Notes: generated by a model from the sequence alone, not told the origin. A DNA stretch of 64,000 nucleotides from Parachryseolinea silvisoli (GCF_021190955.1 NZ_JAIOAO010000006.1:326203-390202); one strand, 5' to 3'; positions 7,447 to 17,110 are shown, counted from the first letter of the stretch. Translations and numbers: made by a program.

Positions 7447-10400
7447 ATGAGAGCATTCCAACTGGCCGCCGCGCTTCTGTTTATAAGTCTCACGTCCCTC
7501 GCCCAGAAAACCGATTCCCTCCAACAAGTACAGTGGGAAGCTTCGCTGAAGAAGCTAAAAGCCGGAGACTACAGTGACGCTGCCCTGCAATTCACACAGC
7601 TTATCAATAGCAACTTCGCCAACAAGGAGGTATACCTCAAGCGGGGTGTGGCGTACTACAATCTCAAGGAATACGATAAAGCCAAAGCCGACTTCGACGA
7701 AGCGGTCAAAGCCCGTATCAACACGGTGGAGCTGTTCGAGCTCCGCGGCAACGCACGTTATAGCCTCAACGACTACCAGGGCGCTGTTACCGACCTCGAA
7801 AAGGCTGTGACCATGGGTGCGAACAGCTTTGACACGTTTGCCAACCTGGGCAACGCCAAATTCCGCATGGAAAGTTACCAGGATGCCGTCACCAACTACA
7901 ATAAAGCCATTGCCACCGGCAAAGCCGACGCTATCCTCTTCAACAACCGCGGTAAAGCGAAGTTCATCCTGAAAGATTACAAAGGCGCGCTGCCTGACTT
8001 CGACAAGGCCCTTGAATTACGCGCAGGCTATGACAAGGCCCTCGAAAACCGCGCCGAAACACGCTACCTCGTACAGGACTGGAAAGGTGCCATCGCCGAC
8101 TTTGAAAAGATGCTGGCCGCCGGCCGCACCGACACCGAGATTTATCAAAAGGTGGGCACCGCCAAATATACTTTGCAAGACTACAAAGGCACCGTCGAAG
8201 CCCTGGGTAAAGTAGCCGCCAAAGGTGTAAAAGATAAAGACGTATTCCGCATGCTGGGCCTTAGCGCCGCTGCGGCAGGCGATTGTGCACAAGCGACACA
8301 AAGCCTGTCAGCCGCCGTGTCCATGGGTGTAACCGATAAAGATGTCTTCACCCAACTGGGCACATGCCAGTACAAAAATAAAGAATACGCCGGGGCGATC
8401 GAGTCGCTTAGCCGTGCCGTGAACGCGGGTGCTGCCAGTAAAGAAGTGATGCTCTACAAAGGTCAGTCGGAGTTTGCCCAGAAGGACTACGACAAAGCCC
8501 TCGTCGACCTGGAGAAGGCCGTATCGCTCGGCGCACAAGATGCCGATGCTTTTAAAAACCTCGGCGACATCAAATTTCTCAAAAGCGATTTCGGCGGCGC
8601 CATTCGTTATTATGACAATGCCGTGAAACTCGGCACCAACGACGCCATTTTGTATAACAACCGCGGTAAAGCCAAGCTCAACATCAACGACAACGCGGGC
8701 GCTGTCCCCGACTTCGACAAAGCCATTCAGCTGAACGCGAGCTATACCAAAGCATTCCTCAACCGCGGTACTGCCAAGTATGCATTGAAAGATTATGCCG
8801 GCGCCGTAGCGGATTTGGAAAAAGCGAAAGGCGATGGTGAGACACCCGAGCTGCTAAAAATGCTCGGCATTGCGAACTACATGATCGCGAAAAAAGATGC
8901 TGCCAAACCATACCTCGACAAAGCGATCCAAGCCGGTATAAAAGATGGCAAGGTATCGCTCTATGCAGGCTACCTGCGCTATGACGCCAATGATTACAAA
9001 GGTGCAATCGAAGCATTTACTGCCGCTGAAATGGCCGGTGAAAAAGAAGACGAGCTATACCTCAAACGCGGCAAAGCTTCCTTCCAGCAAAAAGACTACA
9101 ACGCCACCACGATAGACCTCGAAAAGTCCGTCGCTAAAGGCAAAGCTGACCTACCTGCCTACGAAGCCCTCGCGCTGTCGTATATGGCACAGCAAAAAGA
9201 CAAAGAGGCTCTGCCCCACCTGGAGAAGGCCGCCAGCCTTGATACGAAGAACAAAGAAATCTATTACCAGCTCGGTAACGCCCGCTTCAAACAAAGCAAC
9301 TACGCCGGCGCCATTGCCGCATACGACAAAGCCATTGTCAACGGCGCCAACGACGAGATCATCTATAACAACCGCGGTAAAGCCAAGCTCCTGGCCGGCA
9401 ACGTGCGCGAGTCTATTCCTGACTTCGACCGCGCGTTGGGCTTAAAGAAAGATTATACCACGGCCCTGAAGAACCGCGCCGTCGCACGATACCAGCTGAA
9501 AGAATATGCCAGTGTTATTACCGACCTGGCCGTAATCGTAGCGCGTAACGAAGCCGGCGTCGACGAGCTTACCATGCTTGGCCTATCGAAATATGCCATT
9601 AAAGACTACGAAGGTGCAGTACCGGAGCTCACAAAAGCCGAGGCCGCCGGCAGCAAAGACGCCGCTATTTATGTCGCCCGCGGCAATGCACTGTTCGAGC
9701 TGAAAGATTACGAAAAGGCAATACCCGATCTGGATAAAGCGATCGCCGGCGGTAGCAACGACACGAATCTCTTCTTGCGTCGCGGTGCTGCTAAATATTA
9801 TCAGCGCGACTTCAAGGGCGCTCTGCCCGACCTCGAGAAAGCCATCTCGACCGGCAGTGGCACGGCGCTCGCATACGACATGCGCGGCTACTGTAAGTAT
9901 GACGCCCAAAACACCGACGGTGCCGTGAGCGACTACAACATGGCCATCGAAAAAGATCCCAAGCTGGCCACCGCCTGGTACCACCGTGGCGATGTAAAGT
10001 TCAAATCCAACAACCTGGCCGCCGCCATTCAGGACTATACCCAAGCCATCAGCCTGGGCCTGAAAGATCCGGTGTTGTTTAACAACCGCGGCAAGGCCTA
10101 CTTCAACCAGGAAAATTATCAACAGTCCATCATTGACTTCACCGAAGCCCTGGAGCGCCGCCCCGATTACCTCAAGGCCTACGAAAACCGCGCGCAGGCG
10201 TATTACAAGCTGAACCGCTTCGATGCGGGTGTAAAAGACTACCGTGAAGTCGAAAAGCTCACCGAGAAGCCGGGCCCCGATCTCTATAAATTGCTGGCCG
10301 ACGGCTACTACGCCGCTAACCGCTACGCCCCGGCCCGCGACTACTACGACAAGCTCATCAATGCCGGTGTTAAAGATAAAGATGCCTACCTGCGCCGCGG

Positions 10401-10920
10401 CCTCATGGAAATGGAAGCGACGGAATACGAAGCCGCCGTCAGCGATTTTGACAACGCCCAAAAGGCCGGCGAGAACTCGGTAACACTATACATCAACAAA
10501 GCGCGCGCCCACCTGGCCCTGGAAGACACCAAGTCTGCCGTATTGTCCTTAAACAAAGCCATCGACCTCGACCCTAAAAACGTCGATGCCCTTTTCAACC
10601 GCGGCTACATCAAAGAAACCATCGACGACTTCGAAGGCGCCGTGCTGGACTATAACAAAGTAATCCAGCTCAAACCCGAAGACGCCATCGCCCACTACAA
10701 CCGCGGCAACTGCAAAGGTGAGCTCGAAGACTACGGCGCCGGCATCTCCGACCTGGACGAAGCCATCAAGCTCGACCCCAAAAACGCCGCCTACTACAAA
10801 CAACGCGGCAACTTCCACTACCAGCTCAGCGACAAAGAAAAAGCCTGCTTCGACTGGCGCAAAGCTGTAGAGCTTGGCGACGCAAAGGCGCGCTTCCAGA
10901 TAGACCAGTATTGTAAGTAA
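7447..10920 (+). CDS. Giant secreted tetratricopeptide-repeat protein
   Basis: The mature protein is almost entirely TPR units of 34 residues (about 33 of them) after a signal peptide, MRAFQLAAALLFISLTSLAQ. The ATG at 7447 gives 1157 residues and starts exactly at this signal; a start at 7396 would bury it. Helix motifs such as YNNRGKAK, LKDYKGA and DFDKAIEL recur. Units are organised in a higher-order repeat of seven (238 residues), with anchor sequence NNRGKA at residues about 166, 404, 641 and 879. TPR superhelices bind proteins or peptides; no catalytic domain is present, so this is probably a periplasmic or surface scaffold. The final residues (DKEKACFDWRKAVELGDAKA) resemble a SEL1-like cap. 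Confidence 0.9.
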   Translation: MRAFQLAAALLFISLTSLAQKTDSLQQVQWEASLKKLKAGDYSDAALQFTQLINSNFANKEVYLKRGVAYYNLKEYDKAKADFDEAVKARINTVELFELRGNARYSLNDYQGAVTDLEKAVTMGANSFDTFANLGNAKFRMESYQDAVTNYNKAIATGKADAILFNNRGKAKFILKDYKGALPDFDKALELRAGYDKALENRAETRYLVQDWKGAIADFEKMLAAGRTDTEIYQKVGTAKYTLQDYKGTVEALGKVAAKGVKDKDVFRMLGLSAAAAGDCAQATQSLSAAVSMGVTDKDVFTQLGTCQYKNKEYAGAIESLSRAVNAGAASKEVMLYKGQSEFAQKDYDKALVDLEKAVSLGAQDADAFKNLGDIKFLKSDFGGAIRYYDNAVKLGTNDAILYNNRGKAKLNINDNAGAVPDFDKAIQLNASYTKAFLNRGTAKYALKDYAGAVADLEKAKGDGETPELLKMLGIANYMIAKKDAAKPYLDKAIQAGIKDGKVSLYAGYLRYDANDYKGAIEAFTAAEMAGEKEDELYLKRGKASFQQKDYNATTIDLEKSVAKGKADLPAYEALALSYMAQQKDKEALPHLEKAASLDTKNKEIYYQLGNARFKQSNYAGAIAAYDKAIVNGANDEIIYNNRGKAKLLAGNVRESIPDFDRALGLKKDYTTALKNRAVARYQLKEYASVITDLAVIVARNEAGVDELTMLGLSKYAIKDYEGAVPELTKAEAAGSKDAAIYVARGNALFELKDYEKAIPDLDKAIAGGSNDTNLFLRRGAAKYYQRDFKGALPDLEKAISTGSGTALAYDMRGYCKYDAQNTDGAVSDYNMAIEKDPKLATAWYHRGDVKFKSNNLAAAIQDYTQAISLGLKDPVLFNNRGKAYFNQENYQQSIIDFTEALERRPDYLKAYENRAQAYYKLNRFDAGVKDYREVEKLTEKPGPDLYKLLADGYYAANRYAPARDYYDKLINAGVKDKDAYLRRGLMEMEATEYEAAVSDFDNAQKAGENSVTLYINKARAHLALEDTKSAVLSLNKAIDLDPKNVDALFNRGYIKETIDDFEGAVLDYNKVIQLKPEDAIAHYNRGNCKGELEDYGAGISDLDEAIKLDPKNAAYYKQRGNFHYQLSDKEKACFDWRKAVELGDAKARFQIDQYCK
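7942..10794 (+). repeat. 714-base coding super-repeat (seven TPRs per unit)
   Basis: The codons for NNRGK recur at 7942, 8656, 9367 and 10081, so the period is 714, 711 and 714 bases, or 238/237/238 residues, exactly 7 x 34. Each anchor TPR is followed 34 residues later by an ENRA/LNRG-type TPR, and then by two degenerate, Asn-poor TPRs in the same order. This points to duplication of a seven-TPR block rather than of single repeats. Confidence 0.85.
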
Positions 10921-10937
10921 CAGAAGTGTATAAACGG

Positions 10938-10970
10938 AAAGAGCAGCTTTATCAGCTGCTCTTTTTGTTT
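10938..10970. terminator. Bidirectional rho-independent terminator
   Basis: A perfect 11-base stem AAAGAGCAGCT (10938-10948) and AGCTGCTCTTT (10954-10964) has a TTATC loop and a T-run through 10966. It sits between the convergent TPR and S41 protease genes and can serve both, since the minus strand reads the same hairpin followed by T's. Confidence 0.9.
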
Positions 10971-10985
10971 ATACTTATATCTACC

Positions 10986-13900
10986 TTAACGGACTTCATA
11001 CGCCGGCACCTTGGGCACCGTAAATCCTTTCGTCTTCAACTGCGATTGAATCTCCGTTATCCCCCGCTCCAGCTGCGTATCCACACCCTTCGCTCCTTGC
11101 GTCAAATCCTCCGGTACTGCAATGTCAGGATCAACACCATGTCCTTCCTTAAACCAGGTGCCATCGATGTTATACATCCGGAACGTCGGCACGGTCACAC
11201 CGCCGCCGTCAATCAACCCGGGCACACCACTGATACCGATCAAACCACCCCACGTACGGGCGCCAATCAATGGACCAAGTCCTGCCTTGCGGAAGTAATC
11301 CGGGAAGGCATCGCCCCCGCTACCGCTCCAGCCGTTGATCAGCATCACCTTCGGACCAAAGTTACCCGCCGGAGGCCATGGCCAGCTGGCACCATCACGA
11401 ATCGCCCAGAACACCAGCGGAGGACGGTTCAGAAGCTCAATAAACCGATCCGGTATCTGACCACCGTTGTTAAAACGCTCGTCAATAACCAATGACTTCT
11501 TGTCCATCTGCGCATTAAACTGACGAATCAATTCATTTTGTCCATCGACACCCGTGCTCCGCACATAGATATACCCAGCTGCGCCACCGGTAGCATCTTC
11601 GACACGCTTACGGTTCTGCTCGATCCACGCCAGGTGACGCAGACGCGCCTCATCAAACAACGTCTCCACGATAGCAGTCTTTGCACCGGTGAACGATGCC
11701 GTGGTGTTAAAGGTGATCTCCACCGCTTTACCCGCCAAACCCTGGAAGGCCGCATATGGATCTAATGCTGTAGTGAGCTTCACGCCGTTTACTGCCAGAA
11801 TATAGTTGCCTTCTTTAATCTCCACGCCAGGCAGATCGAGCGGTGAGCGCACTTCTGCATCCCACGCTGCACCACGGATAATCTTTTTCACTTTATAGTA
11901 AGAACCGTCAACTTGCCAGTCAATGCCAAGGTAACCCACCGAATAGTGTTTCGAGTCTTCTTCTGCCCCACCACCTTTATACGTGTGCGATGCATTCAAC
12001 TCGCCAATCATTTCACCGAGTACATAGTTCACTTCCTCACGCGTCAGCGCACCGGTCAGCATCTTGAGGTACTGATCTTTTACGGCAGCCCAGTTTACAC
12101 CGTGCATGGTGGGATCATAAAAATAGTCGCGCTCCAGGCGCCAGGCATCTACCAGAATCTGTTTCCATTCTTCGCGCGGGTCAATGAACATTTGCATTTC
12201 CGACAGACGTAGCGCCTTATCCGCCGATTGATTCTCCTCTGCTTTGATGATATACAGGTTGTCATCCTTCGCGATCAGGATCTTTTCTCCGTTCGCAGCG
12301 ATCTGATACCAGTCGACCTGGTCACTAAAAGTTTTCTGCTCGCGCTTCTCCAGATCGAAATACTTTAGCGGTTTGCGTTGATCTTCTGCGCCCGTGTTTG
12401 GCATCTGGTGATATACCACTTTGCCTTTTACCGCTCCGAGGCTGCCATAGTTACCCGGATTCATCGGTAACAGTACCAGGCGTGACTCCAGGCCGTCCAG
12501 GTCGATCTCCACTTTGGCTACTTTATCGTCTTTCGACTCTTCTTTCTTTTCTTCTTTTCCTTTCTTCTTTTTGTCTTTTTCTTTCGCATCAGAAGCCGCC
12601 TCATCGGCCTTCACATCTACCACATCGTTCTTCGGCGCCAGCGGCGAAGGAGTGCTTTTCTTCAATGAGATCGCTGCGATCTTGGTGCTGTTCGGATACA
12701 CGAAGGTGTTGTCGATGTCGCTGTACACCGGTTGGAAGAACTGGTTGGTGAGCAGGTACAGGTATTTACCTTCAGGATCGAATACCGGCTTGCGTGCCGT
12801 GTAGTAACCACCCGTCACCTGTGTGAGTTTACGGTTGGTGTAATCAAAGAGGAATACACCCTGGTGGCCGTTTACCAGGTCGTGGTCGAACGCGAGCCAG
12901 CGGCTGTCGGCAGACCAGTTGGCAGCGAAGTCTTCCAGGTCATAATGCATCATGCGCAGACCGTGGTCGGCTTCGACCGTCTGGTTGGTCGCTACATCGT
13001 AAATCTTGATGCGCATGGCCTTGTCGATAAACGCAACCTTCTTACTGTCGGGCGACCAGTACAATTTATAGCGGAAGCCGGCGCCATAGGCCGTCAGCTT
13101 GCGCTCGGTGGCATCGCTCTTGGTGTCACGCAGCGTCAGTTCGTATTCGCCCGAGCGATCGCTCCAGTATGCGATATACTTGCCGTCGGGTGACCACGAG
13201 GGGTAACGCTCTGCCACACCGGGGCTTTGGGTCAGGTTCTTTACAAAGCCATCTTCGGCGGGAACGCTGAAGACTTCACCGCGCGCTTCTACCAACACGC
13301 GCTTGGCATCGGCCGAGATGAAGGCGTGCTGCGGCTGACCTACGTTCTGGATGGTGGGCTTGAGCGCCAGCCCATCCGTTACAACGGATACTTTCACCTC
13401 TTGTGCTTTACGTGAGGCCAGGTTGAAGAGAAACAGTTTACCAGCCTGCTCGAACACAATATCTTCGGGGCCCAGCGACGGGAAGTGTACGTCGTAATCC
13501 GCGTAGTGTGTCAGTTGTTGGAAGGCCTTGGTGGTGGTGTTATACTCCCACAGGTTCATGCGGTTGTCCGGACCACGGTCGGTCAGGAAATAAATGCTGG
13601 TGCCGTGCCACATAGGCAGCTCGTCGGCCGCGTCGGTGGTAGCGGAAATATTTTCGGAGGCCAGTGTTTCGAGGTTGAAGAGATGGATCTCGGCGTTCCA
13701 GCCACCGCGGTAGCGTTTCCAGTTGCGGCCGATCTGCGAGCGGAACGTAAGCGCAACCTGCTTGCCGTCAGGCGACACCGAGCCAAACTCGGCGTAGGGC
13801 ATGGGCAGTTTTTCGGGCAGCCCCCCATTGGGTTTCAGTTTGAAGAACTGGTTGAACCGTTCACGGCCGGCTTCGCGGCCGGAAGCGAACAGAATGTGCT

Positions 13901-14258
13901 GGCCATCGGGGAACCAATCGACCACACGGTCCGTTCCCCCGTGGTATGTCAGGCGGGCCGGAACGCCGCCCAACGTGGGGAGGGTATAGATGTCGTAGTT
14001 ACCATCGTAATTGCCGGTAAAGGCAATGGCCTTACCGTCAGGCGAAAACTTCGGGTATACTTCCACGCCGGCCGGCGAGCTGAGGCGACTTGCCACCCCC
14101 CCGCTTTTCGGCACAACCCACAGGTCGTTGGCGTATGTAAAAACAATGTGCGTCTGCGAAACGTCGGGGTAACGGAACAGGCCCGCGTCGATCTGCGCGA
14201 TCGCCCCATGCGAGAGCAGCCCGACTAGCATAAGGGTTAACAAATGGATTTTTTTCAT
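10986..14258 (-). CDS. Secreted tricorn-like S41 family protease
   Basis: This 1090-residue exported protease has a signal peptide MKKIHLLTLMLVGLLSHGAIAQ. WD40/PD40-type beta-propeller repeats (about 25-530; motifs such as FSPDGKAIAFTG and WSPDGKYIAYWS) precede a lysine-rich linker of about 25 residues and a second set of blades. A tricorn C1 helical region, a PDZ domain (about 760-840) and an S41 tail-specific protease domain follow. The likely catalytic residues are visible: the Ser-His of NASHTY and the nucleophile serine in GWSGSGGD, with an acidic pair in GHGVDPDIAVP. Tricorn enzymes degrade peptides; here it is periplasmic. It is convergent with the TPR gene and shares its terminator. 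Confidence 0.9.
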   Translation of the reverse strand: MKKIHLLTLMLVGLLSHGAIAQIDAGLFRYPDVSQTHIVFTYANDLWVVPKSGGVASRLSSPAGVEVYPKFSPDGKAIAFTGNYDGNYDIYTLPTLGGVPARLTYHGGTDRVVDWFPDGQHILFASGREAGRERFNQFFKLKPNGGLPEKLPMPYAEFGSVSPDGKQVALTFRSQIGRNWKRYRGGWNAEIHLFNLETLASENISATTDAADELPMWHGTSIYFLTDRGPDNRMNLWEYNTTTKAFQQLTHYADYDVHFPSLGPEDIVFEQAGKLFLFNLASRKAQEVKVSVVTDGLALKPTIQNVGQPQHAFISADAKRVLVEARGEVFSVPAEDGFVKNLTQSPGVAERYPSWSPDGKYIAYWSDRSGEYELTLRDTKSDATERKLTAYGAGFRYKLYWSPDSKKVAFIDKAMRIKIYDVATNQTVEADHGLRMMHYDLEDFAANWSADSRWLAFDHDLVNGHQGVFLFDYTNRKLTQVTGGYYTARKPVFDPEGKYLYLLTNQFFQPVYSDIDNTFVYPNSTKIAAISLKKSTPSPLAPKNDVVDVKADEAASDAKEKDKKKKGKEEKKEESKDDKVAKVEIDLDGLESRLVLLPMNPGNYGSLGAVKGKVVYHQMPNTGAEDQRKPLKYFDLEKREQKTFSDQVDWYQIAANGEKILIAKDDNLYIIKAEENQSADKALRLSEMQMFIDPREEWKQILVDAWRLERDYFYDPTMHGVNWAAVKDQYLKMLTGALTREEVNYVLGEMIGELNASHTYKGGGAEEDSKHYSVGYLGIDWQVDGSYYKVKKIIRGAAWDAEVRSPLDLPGVEIKEGNYILAVNGVKLTTALDPYAAFQGLAGKAVEITFNTTASFTGAKTAIVETLFDEARLRHLAWIEQNRKRVEDATGGAAGYIYVRSTGVDGQNELIRQFNAQMDKKSLVIDERFNNGGQIPDRFIELLNRPPLVFWAIRDGASWPWPPAGNFGPKVMLINGWSGSGGDAFPDYFRKAGLGPLIGARTWGGLIGISGVPGLIDGGGVTVPTFRMYNIDGTWFKEGHGVDPDIAVPEDLTQGAKGVDTQLERGITEIQSQLKTKGFTVPKVPAYEVR

Positions 14259-14318
14259 GAGGTTTTGGTTAAGACCGGGATTTTGAATGAAAGCATATAC
14301 GGATTAAGTAAGGTTTAG

Positions 14319-14326
14319 GATATTTG
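14319..14326 (+). promoter_or_regulatory. Candidate -7 box (GATATTTG) for the GroES-like gene
   Basis: GATATTTG differs from TAnnTTTG at one conserved position. It would give a leader of about 25 bases before the ATG at 14358. It lies in the divergent region between the S41 protease and GroES-like genes. Confidence 0.3.
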
Positions 14327-14357
14327 TACCCTAGTAAGATCGAAAATTACGGCAACA

Positions 14358-14732
14358 ATGAAAATAACAGCGGATAACCGGCTTAAAAAACTCATCGTCG
14401 TAGGCGACCGCGTGCTGATCAAACCCACGACCTATACGGATAAGACAGCCAGCGGTTTATACCTGCCGCCCAGCGTGCAAGAAAAGGAAAAGATACAGAG
14501 TGGTTATGTCATTAAGGTCGGCCCCGGTTATCCCCTACCCCTACCCGCCGACGAGGATGATGTCTGGAAAGGCAAAGAAGATCAGGTGAAGTATCTGCCC
14601 CTGCAAGCACAGGAAGGCGACCTGGCCATCTACCTGCAAAAGGGCGCCATCGAAGTACTCTACGAAGAGGAAAAATATTTCATCGTCCCCCAGGCATCCA
14701 TCCTGATGCTGGAGCGCGAAGAAGACCTATAA
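14358..14732 (+). CDS. GroES-like (Cpn10-fold) co-chaperone family protein
   Basis: The 124-residue product matches the chaperonin-10 beta-barrel: LKKLIVVGDRVLIKP at residues 10-24, TASGLYLPPSVQEKEKIQSG in the roof and mobile-loop region, YVIKVGPG, and a C-terminal YFIVPQASILML strand. It is longer than typical GroES (about 95-100 residues) because of an acidic insert near residues 65-85 (ADEDDVWKGKEDQ). No groEL lies in the window. Such solo GroES-like genes are an accessory family, so whether it caps GroEL is open. It is followed after 20 bases by a small conserved-looking gene, probably in the same transcript. Confidence 0.82.
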   Translation: MKITADNRLKKLIVVGDRVLIKPTTYTDKTASGLYLPPSVQEKEKIQSGYVIKVGPGYPLPLPADEDDVWKGKEDQVKYLPLQAQEGDLAIYLQKGAIEVLYEEEKYFIVPQASILMLEREEDL

Positions 14733-14752
14733 CCATTCAACACACGACAACC

Positions 14753-14965
14753 ATGGCTGGCCTCCATTTAGACGTGCTCCGCGTAGGAAAAAAATACCGC
14801 CTCATAAACTATGGCGAGCAACATGATTTTATCATCGAAGCCACCCTGCCCGGAGGAGACTTCCGGGTAAAGGATCTTGACACACTCGAGCCCTACAACC
14901 TCAAGGAGCTGATTGCATATGGCCATGGCAAAGACTACATCATCGAAGAGTTGTATATGGAGTAA
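14753..14965 (+). CDS. Small protein of unknown function next to GroES-like gene
   Basis: The product is 70 residues, soluble and acidic, with no signal or transmembrane segment. Its sequence alternates short strands (HLDVLRVGKKYRLIN, HDFIIEATLPGGDFRVKD) and looks like a small beta-barrel or SH3-like fold. It lies 20 bases after the GroES-like gene on the same strand with consistent codon use, which supports it being real. I do not recognise the family. A role connected with the GroES-like protein is inferred from position only. Confidence 0.65.
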   Translation: MAGLHLDVLRVGKKYRLINYGEQHDFIIEATLPGGDFRVKDLDTLEPYNLKELIAYGHGKDYIIEELYME

Positions 14966-15318
14966 GGCAACCCAACACTTATTTCGTGAATCGCGGCAGA
15001 TTTATGTCGCATTAGGTCGGTGACCCAAAATAGTGTAGTCCATCGGAAATAGGCATCAGGTGTTCGTTGTAACGCCCGGTCTATACTTTGCCCCTGTCCA
15101 AAAGCCTCTCATCGCTTTCGTTTTTTATACATGCCGGGACAGGATGCTGTACGCGGAAGCTCTCTCCCAGGGCACGATTCGCCGGGCATCTTCGGTTCCC
15201 CCAATAGCCCTTCGCCTAAAAACATAGTGCGTTGCAATTTCTTGCCAAAAACCCTCAGAAAGCCGTTTATCAGCCCGAATATTGAATATTTTAGTAGGTA
15301 TGTATGAACAGTTATTAG

Positions 15319-15356
15319 ATAGATATCCAATACCTATTTAAGTATTGGATATCTAT
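15319..15356. repeat. Perfect 15-base inverted repeat (ATAGATATCCAATAC)
   Basis: The left arm ATAGATATCCAATAC (15319-15333) and its exact reverse complement (15342-15356) flank an 8-base spacer. A third copy of the core TATTGGATATC lies at 15387-15397. The AT-rich arms make it more like an operator or cruciform than a terminator. Confidence 0.7.
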
Positions 15357-15394
15357 TGGTCATTTATTCTTTAACTATTCCTTATATATTGGAT

Positions 15395-15448
15395 ATCCTG
15401 GCTTTTTCTAGTCTTTTGTCCCCCAATCGGGGGGAATTGGCCCAGGAT
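15395..15448 (+). other. Nested hairpin in leader region of the Xaa-Pro peptidase gene
   Basis: Outer arms ATCCTGG (15395-15401) and CCAGGAT (15442-15448) enclose an inner stem of CCCCC (15420-15424) and GGGGG (15429-15433) with an AATC loop. The stem could act as a leader structure or attenuator. No Rfam class is recognised by eye. Confidence 0.4.
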
Positions 15449-15633
15449 TTGGGAATCAGTCTTTTCGCGCCCAACCAGGCTCCGGGCTTCACCCCGGAAT
15501 CGCTGCTGACCCCCTCCGGACCATCTCTTTTATGCCCCTGCTGCCACTCAGACTATTTCCTTTCCCGTACATTGAAGAGGGTGACGGCGATCTTGTCGTT
15601 TTTTTCGAGATTTACGGTCAGACCTCATTGACC

Positions 15634-17097
15634 ATGAAAAAAACACTAGCCTTACTCCTATCATTAGCCCTGACTGCTACGGTCTTCGCCCAGAATGAAG
15701 ACTTGCCGACCGACTTCCTGAAGCCGACCTTTCACAAAGAGCGCCGCGCCAAGCTGCGCGAAAAACTGCCCGCCAACTCGGTGGCTGTGTTCTTTGCCAA
15801 CCCCGTGCGTAACCGCGCCAACGACGTGGAGTACGTGTACCACCAGGACCCCGACTTCTTTTACATGACCGGGTACAAAGAGCCGCATGCTGTGCTGCTG
15901 GTGTTCAAAGACAAACAGACCGCTGCCAATGGCTCGCAGTACGACGAGATCATCTTCGTACAGCCGCGCAACCCCATTCATGAAATGTGGACCGGCCGCC
16001 GCCTGGGCGATGTGAAGACACGCGAGCAACTGGGCCTTGAGCAAGCCTTTAACAACAGCGAGTTTGATAAGTATAACCTCGACTTTTCGAAGTTTGCCAA
16101 GATCCTGTTCTTCGACTTTCAAAACGACGTGCGCGACGAACAGGACGATACTGCGGATCTGTATGATCTGATCGCCCAGTTCAAAAAGAAAACCAACTAC
16201 CCTACTCCGGGTACCTCGTTAACGGTATCACGCGAGGCGCAGAAGAACAACCTCGACAAAGATGCGCTGGCACCGATTATGGACGAGCTGCGTGGCACCA
16301 AGACAAAAGAAGAGATCGACCTGCTGCGCAAGGCGGTCACGGTTTCGTGCGTGGGCCAGGTGGAAGTCATGAAGGCGATCAAGCCGGGCATGTCTGAGCG
16401 CGAAGTGCAGGGTATTCACGAGTTGGTATTTAAGAAATATCAGGCCGAAGACCTGGGCTATCCGTCCATCGTTGGAGGTGGCCACAACGGTTGTATTTTG
16501 CACTATATCGACAACTATAAACCGTCGCTGACAAACAAGGAGCTGATCCTGATGGACCTGGGCGCGGAGTACCACGGTTATACCGCCGATATTACTCGCA
16601 CCATTCCGGTGAACGGCAAGTTTTCTACCGAGCAAAAGCAAATCTACGACCTGGTATTGAAAGCGCAGGAAGAAGCGATGAAGATCGCCAAACCAGGCCT
16701 GCCCATGAACCAGCTGACGGTGGTGTGTCGTGACATTATTAACAAAGGCCTGGCCGATCTGGGCGTTATCAAATCGCCCACCGACAAACATCTTTACTTC
16801 CCGCACGGCGTATCCCACCACATTGGTTTGGATGTACACGACCGCGGCGTTTATGTGCTGGCGGAGAACAGTGTGGTGACGATCGAACCCGGCATTTATA
16901 TACCTGACAACAGCGCCTGCGACAAGAAGTGGTGGGGCATTGCCGTGCGCATTGAAGACGACTATCTCATAACCAAGACTGGCTACGAGCTACTCTCCAG
17001 CTATGCGCCTCGAACGACAGATGATATCGAGGCCGTGATGAAGCAGCCTAGTCCCTTGGACAACTTTGTGCTTCCAAACCTCAACAAAACCAATTAA
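15634..17097 (+). CDS. Secreted Xaa-Pro aminopeptidase (M24B, aminopeptidase P)
   Basis: This 487-residue exported metallopeptidase releases the N-terminal residue from peptides with proline in position two. The start at 15634 gives a clean signal peptide (MKKTLALLLSLALTATVFAQ). An AMP_N domain (about 25-165; NSVAVFFANPVRNRANDVEY) precedes the pita-bread catalytic domain. The dinuclear metal ligands are visible: two Asp in MDLGAEYHGYTADITR, His in PHGVSHHIGLDVHD, Glu in TIEPGIYIP and Glu in AVRIEDDYLI. It is monocistronic and ends in a strong terminator. Confidence 0.93.
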   Translation: MKKTLALLLSLALTATVFAQNEDLPTDFLKPTFHKERRAKLREKLPANSVAVFFANPVRNRANDVEYVYHQDPDFFYMTGYKEPHAVLLVFKDKQTAANGSQYDEIIFVQPRNPIHEMWTGRRLGDVKTREQLGLEQAFNNSEFDKYNLDFSKFAKILFFDFQNDVRDEQDDTADLYDLIAQFKKKTNYPTPGTSLTVSREAQKNNLDKDALAPIMDELRGTKTKEEIDLLRKAVTVSCVGQVEVMKAIKPGMSEREVQGIHELVFKKYQAEDLGYPSIVGGGHNGCILHYIDNYKPSLTNKELILMDLGAEYHGYTADITRTIPVNGKFSTEQKQIYDLVLKAQEEAMKIAKPGLPMNQLTVVCRDIINKGLADLGVIKSPTDKHLYFPHGVSHHIGLDVHDRGVYVLAENSVVTIEPGIYIPDNSACDKKWWGIAVRIEDDYLITKTGYELLSSYAPRTTDDIEAVMKQPSPLDNFVLPNLNKTN

Positions 17098-17110
17098 CCC
17101 AAGTCGAAGC

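Larger units (their letters stand above)
14966..15633. other. 668-base intergenic region with palindromic elements
   Basis: No protein gene is supported. The region contains a 15-base-arm inverted repeat (15319-15356), a third partial copy of its core (15387-15397), and a nested hairpin (15395-15448) with a G/C-rich inner stem. It ends in the leader of the Xaa-Pro peptidase gene. Short open frames (for example minus strand 15109-15330) have no recognisable features. Confidence 0.55.

Noticed and set aside
9583..10461. 292-codon minus-strand frame inside the TPR gene
   Set aside because: The repetitive TPR codons create long antisense frames. The translation is low in complexity (Val/Gly-rich) with no fold signature.
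13485..14228. 247-codon plus-strand frame opposite the S41 protease
   Set aside because: It overlaps the signal peptide and propeller codons of a well-supported gene and resembles no family.
15109..15330. 73-codon minus-strand frame in the gene-free region
   Set aside because: It ends in the inverted repeat, has no family-like pattern and no neighbour on its strand.
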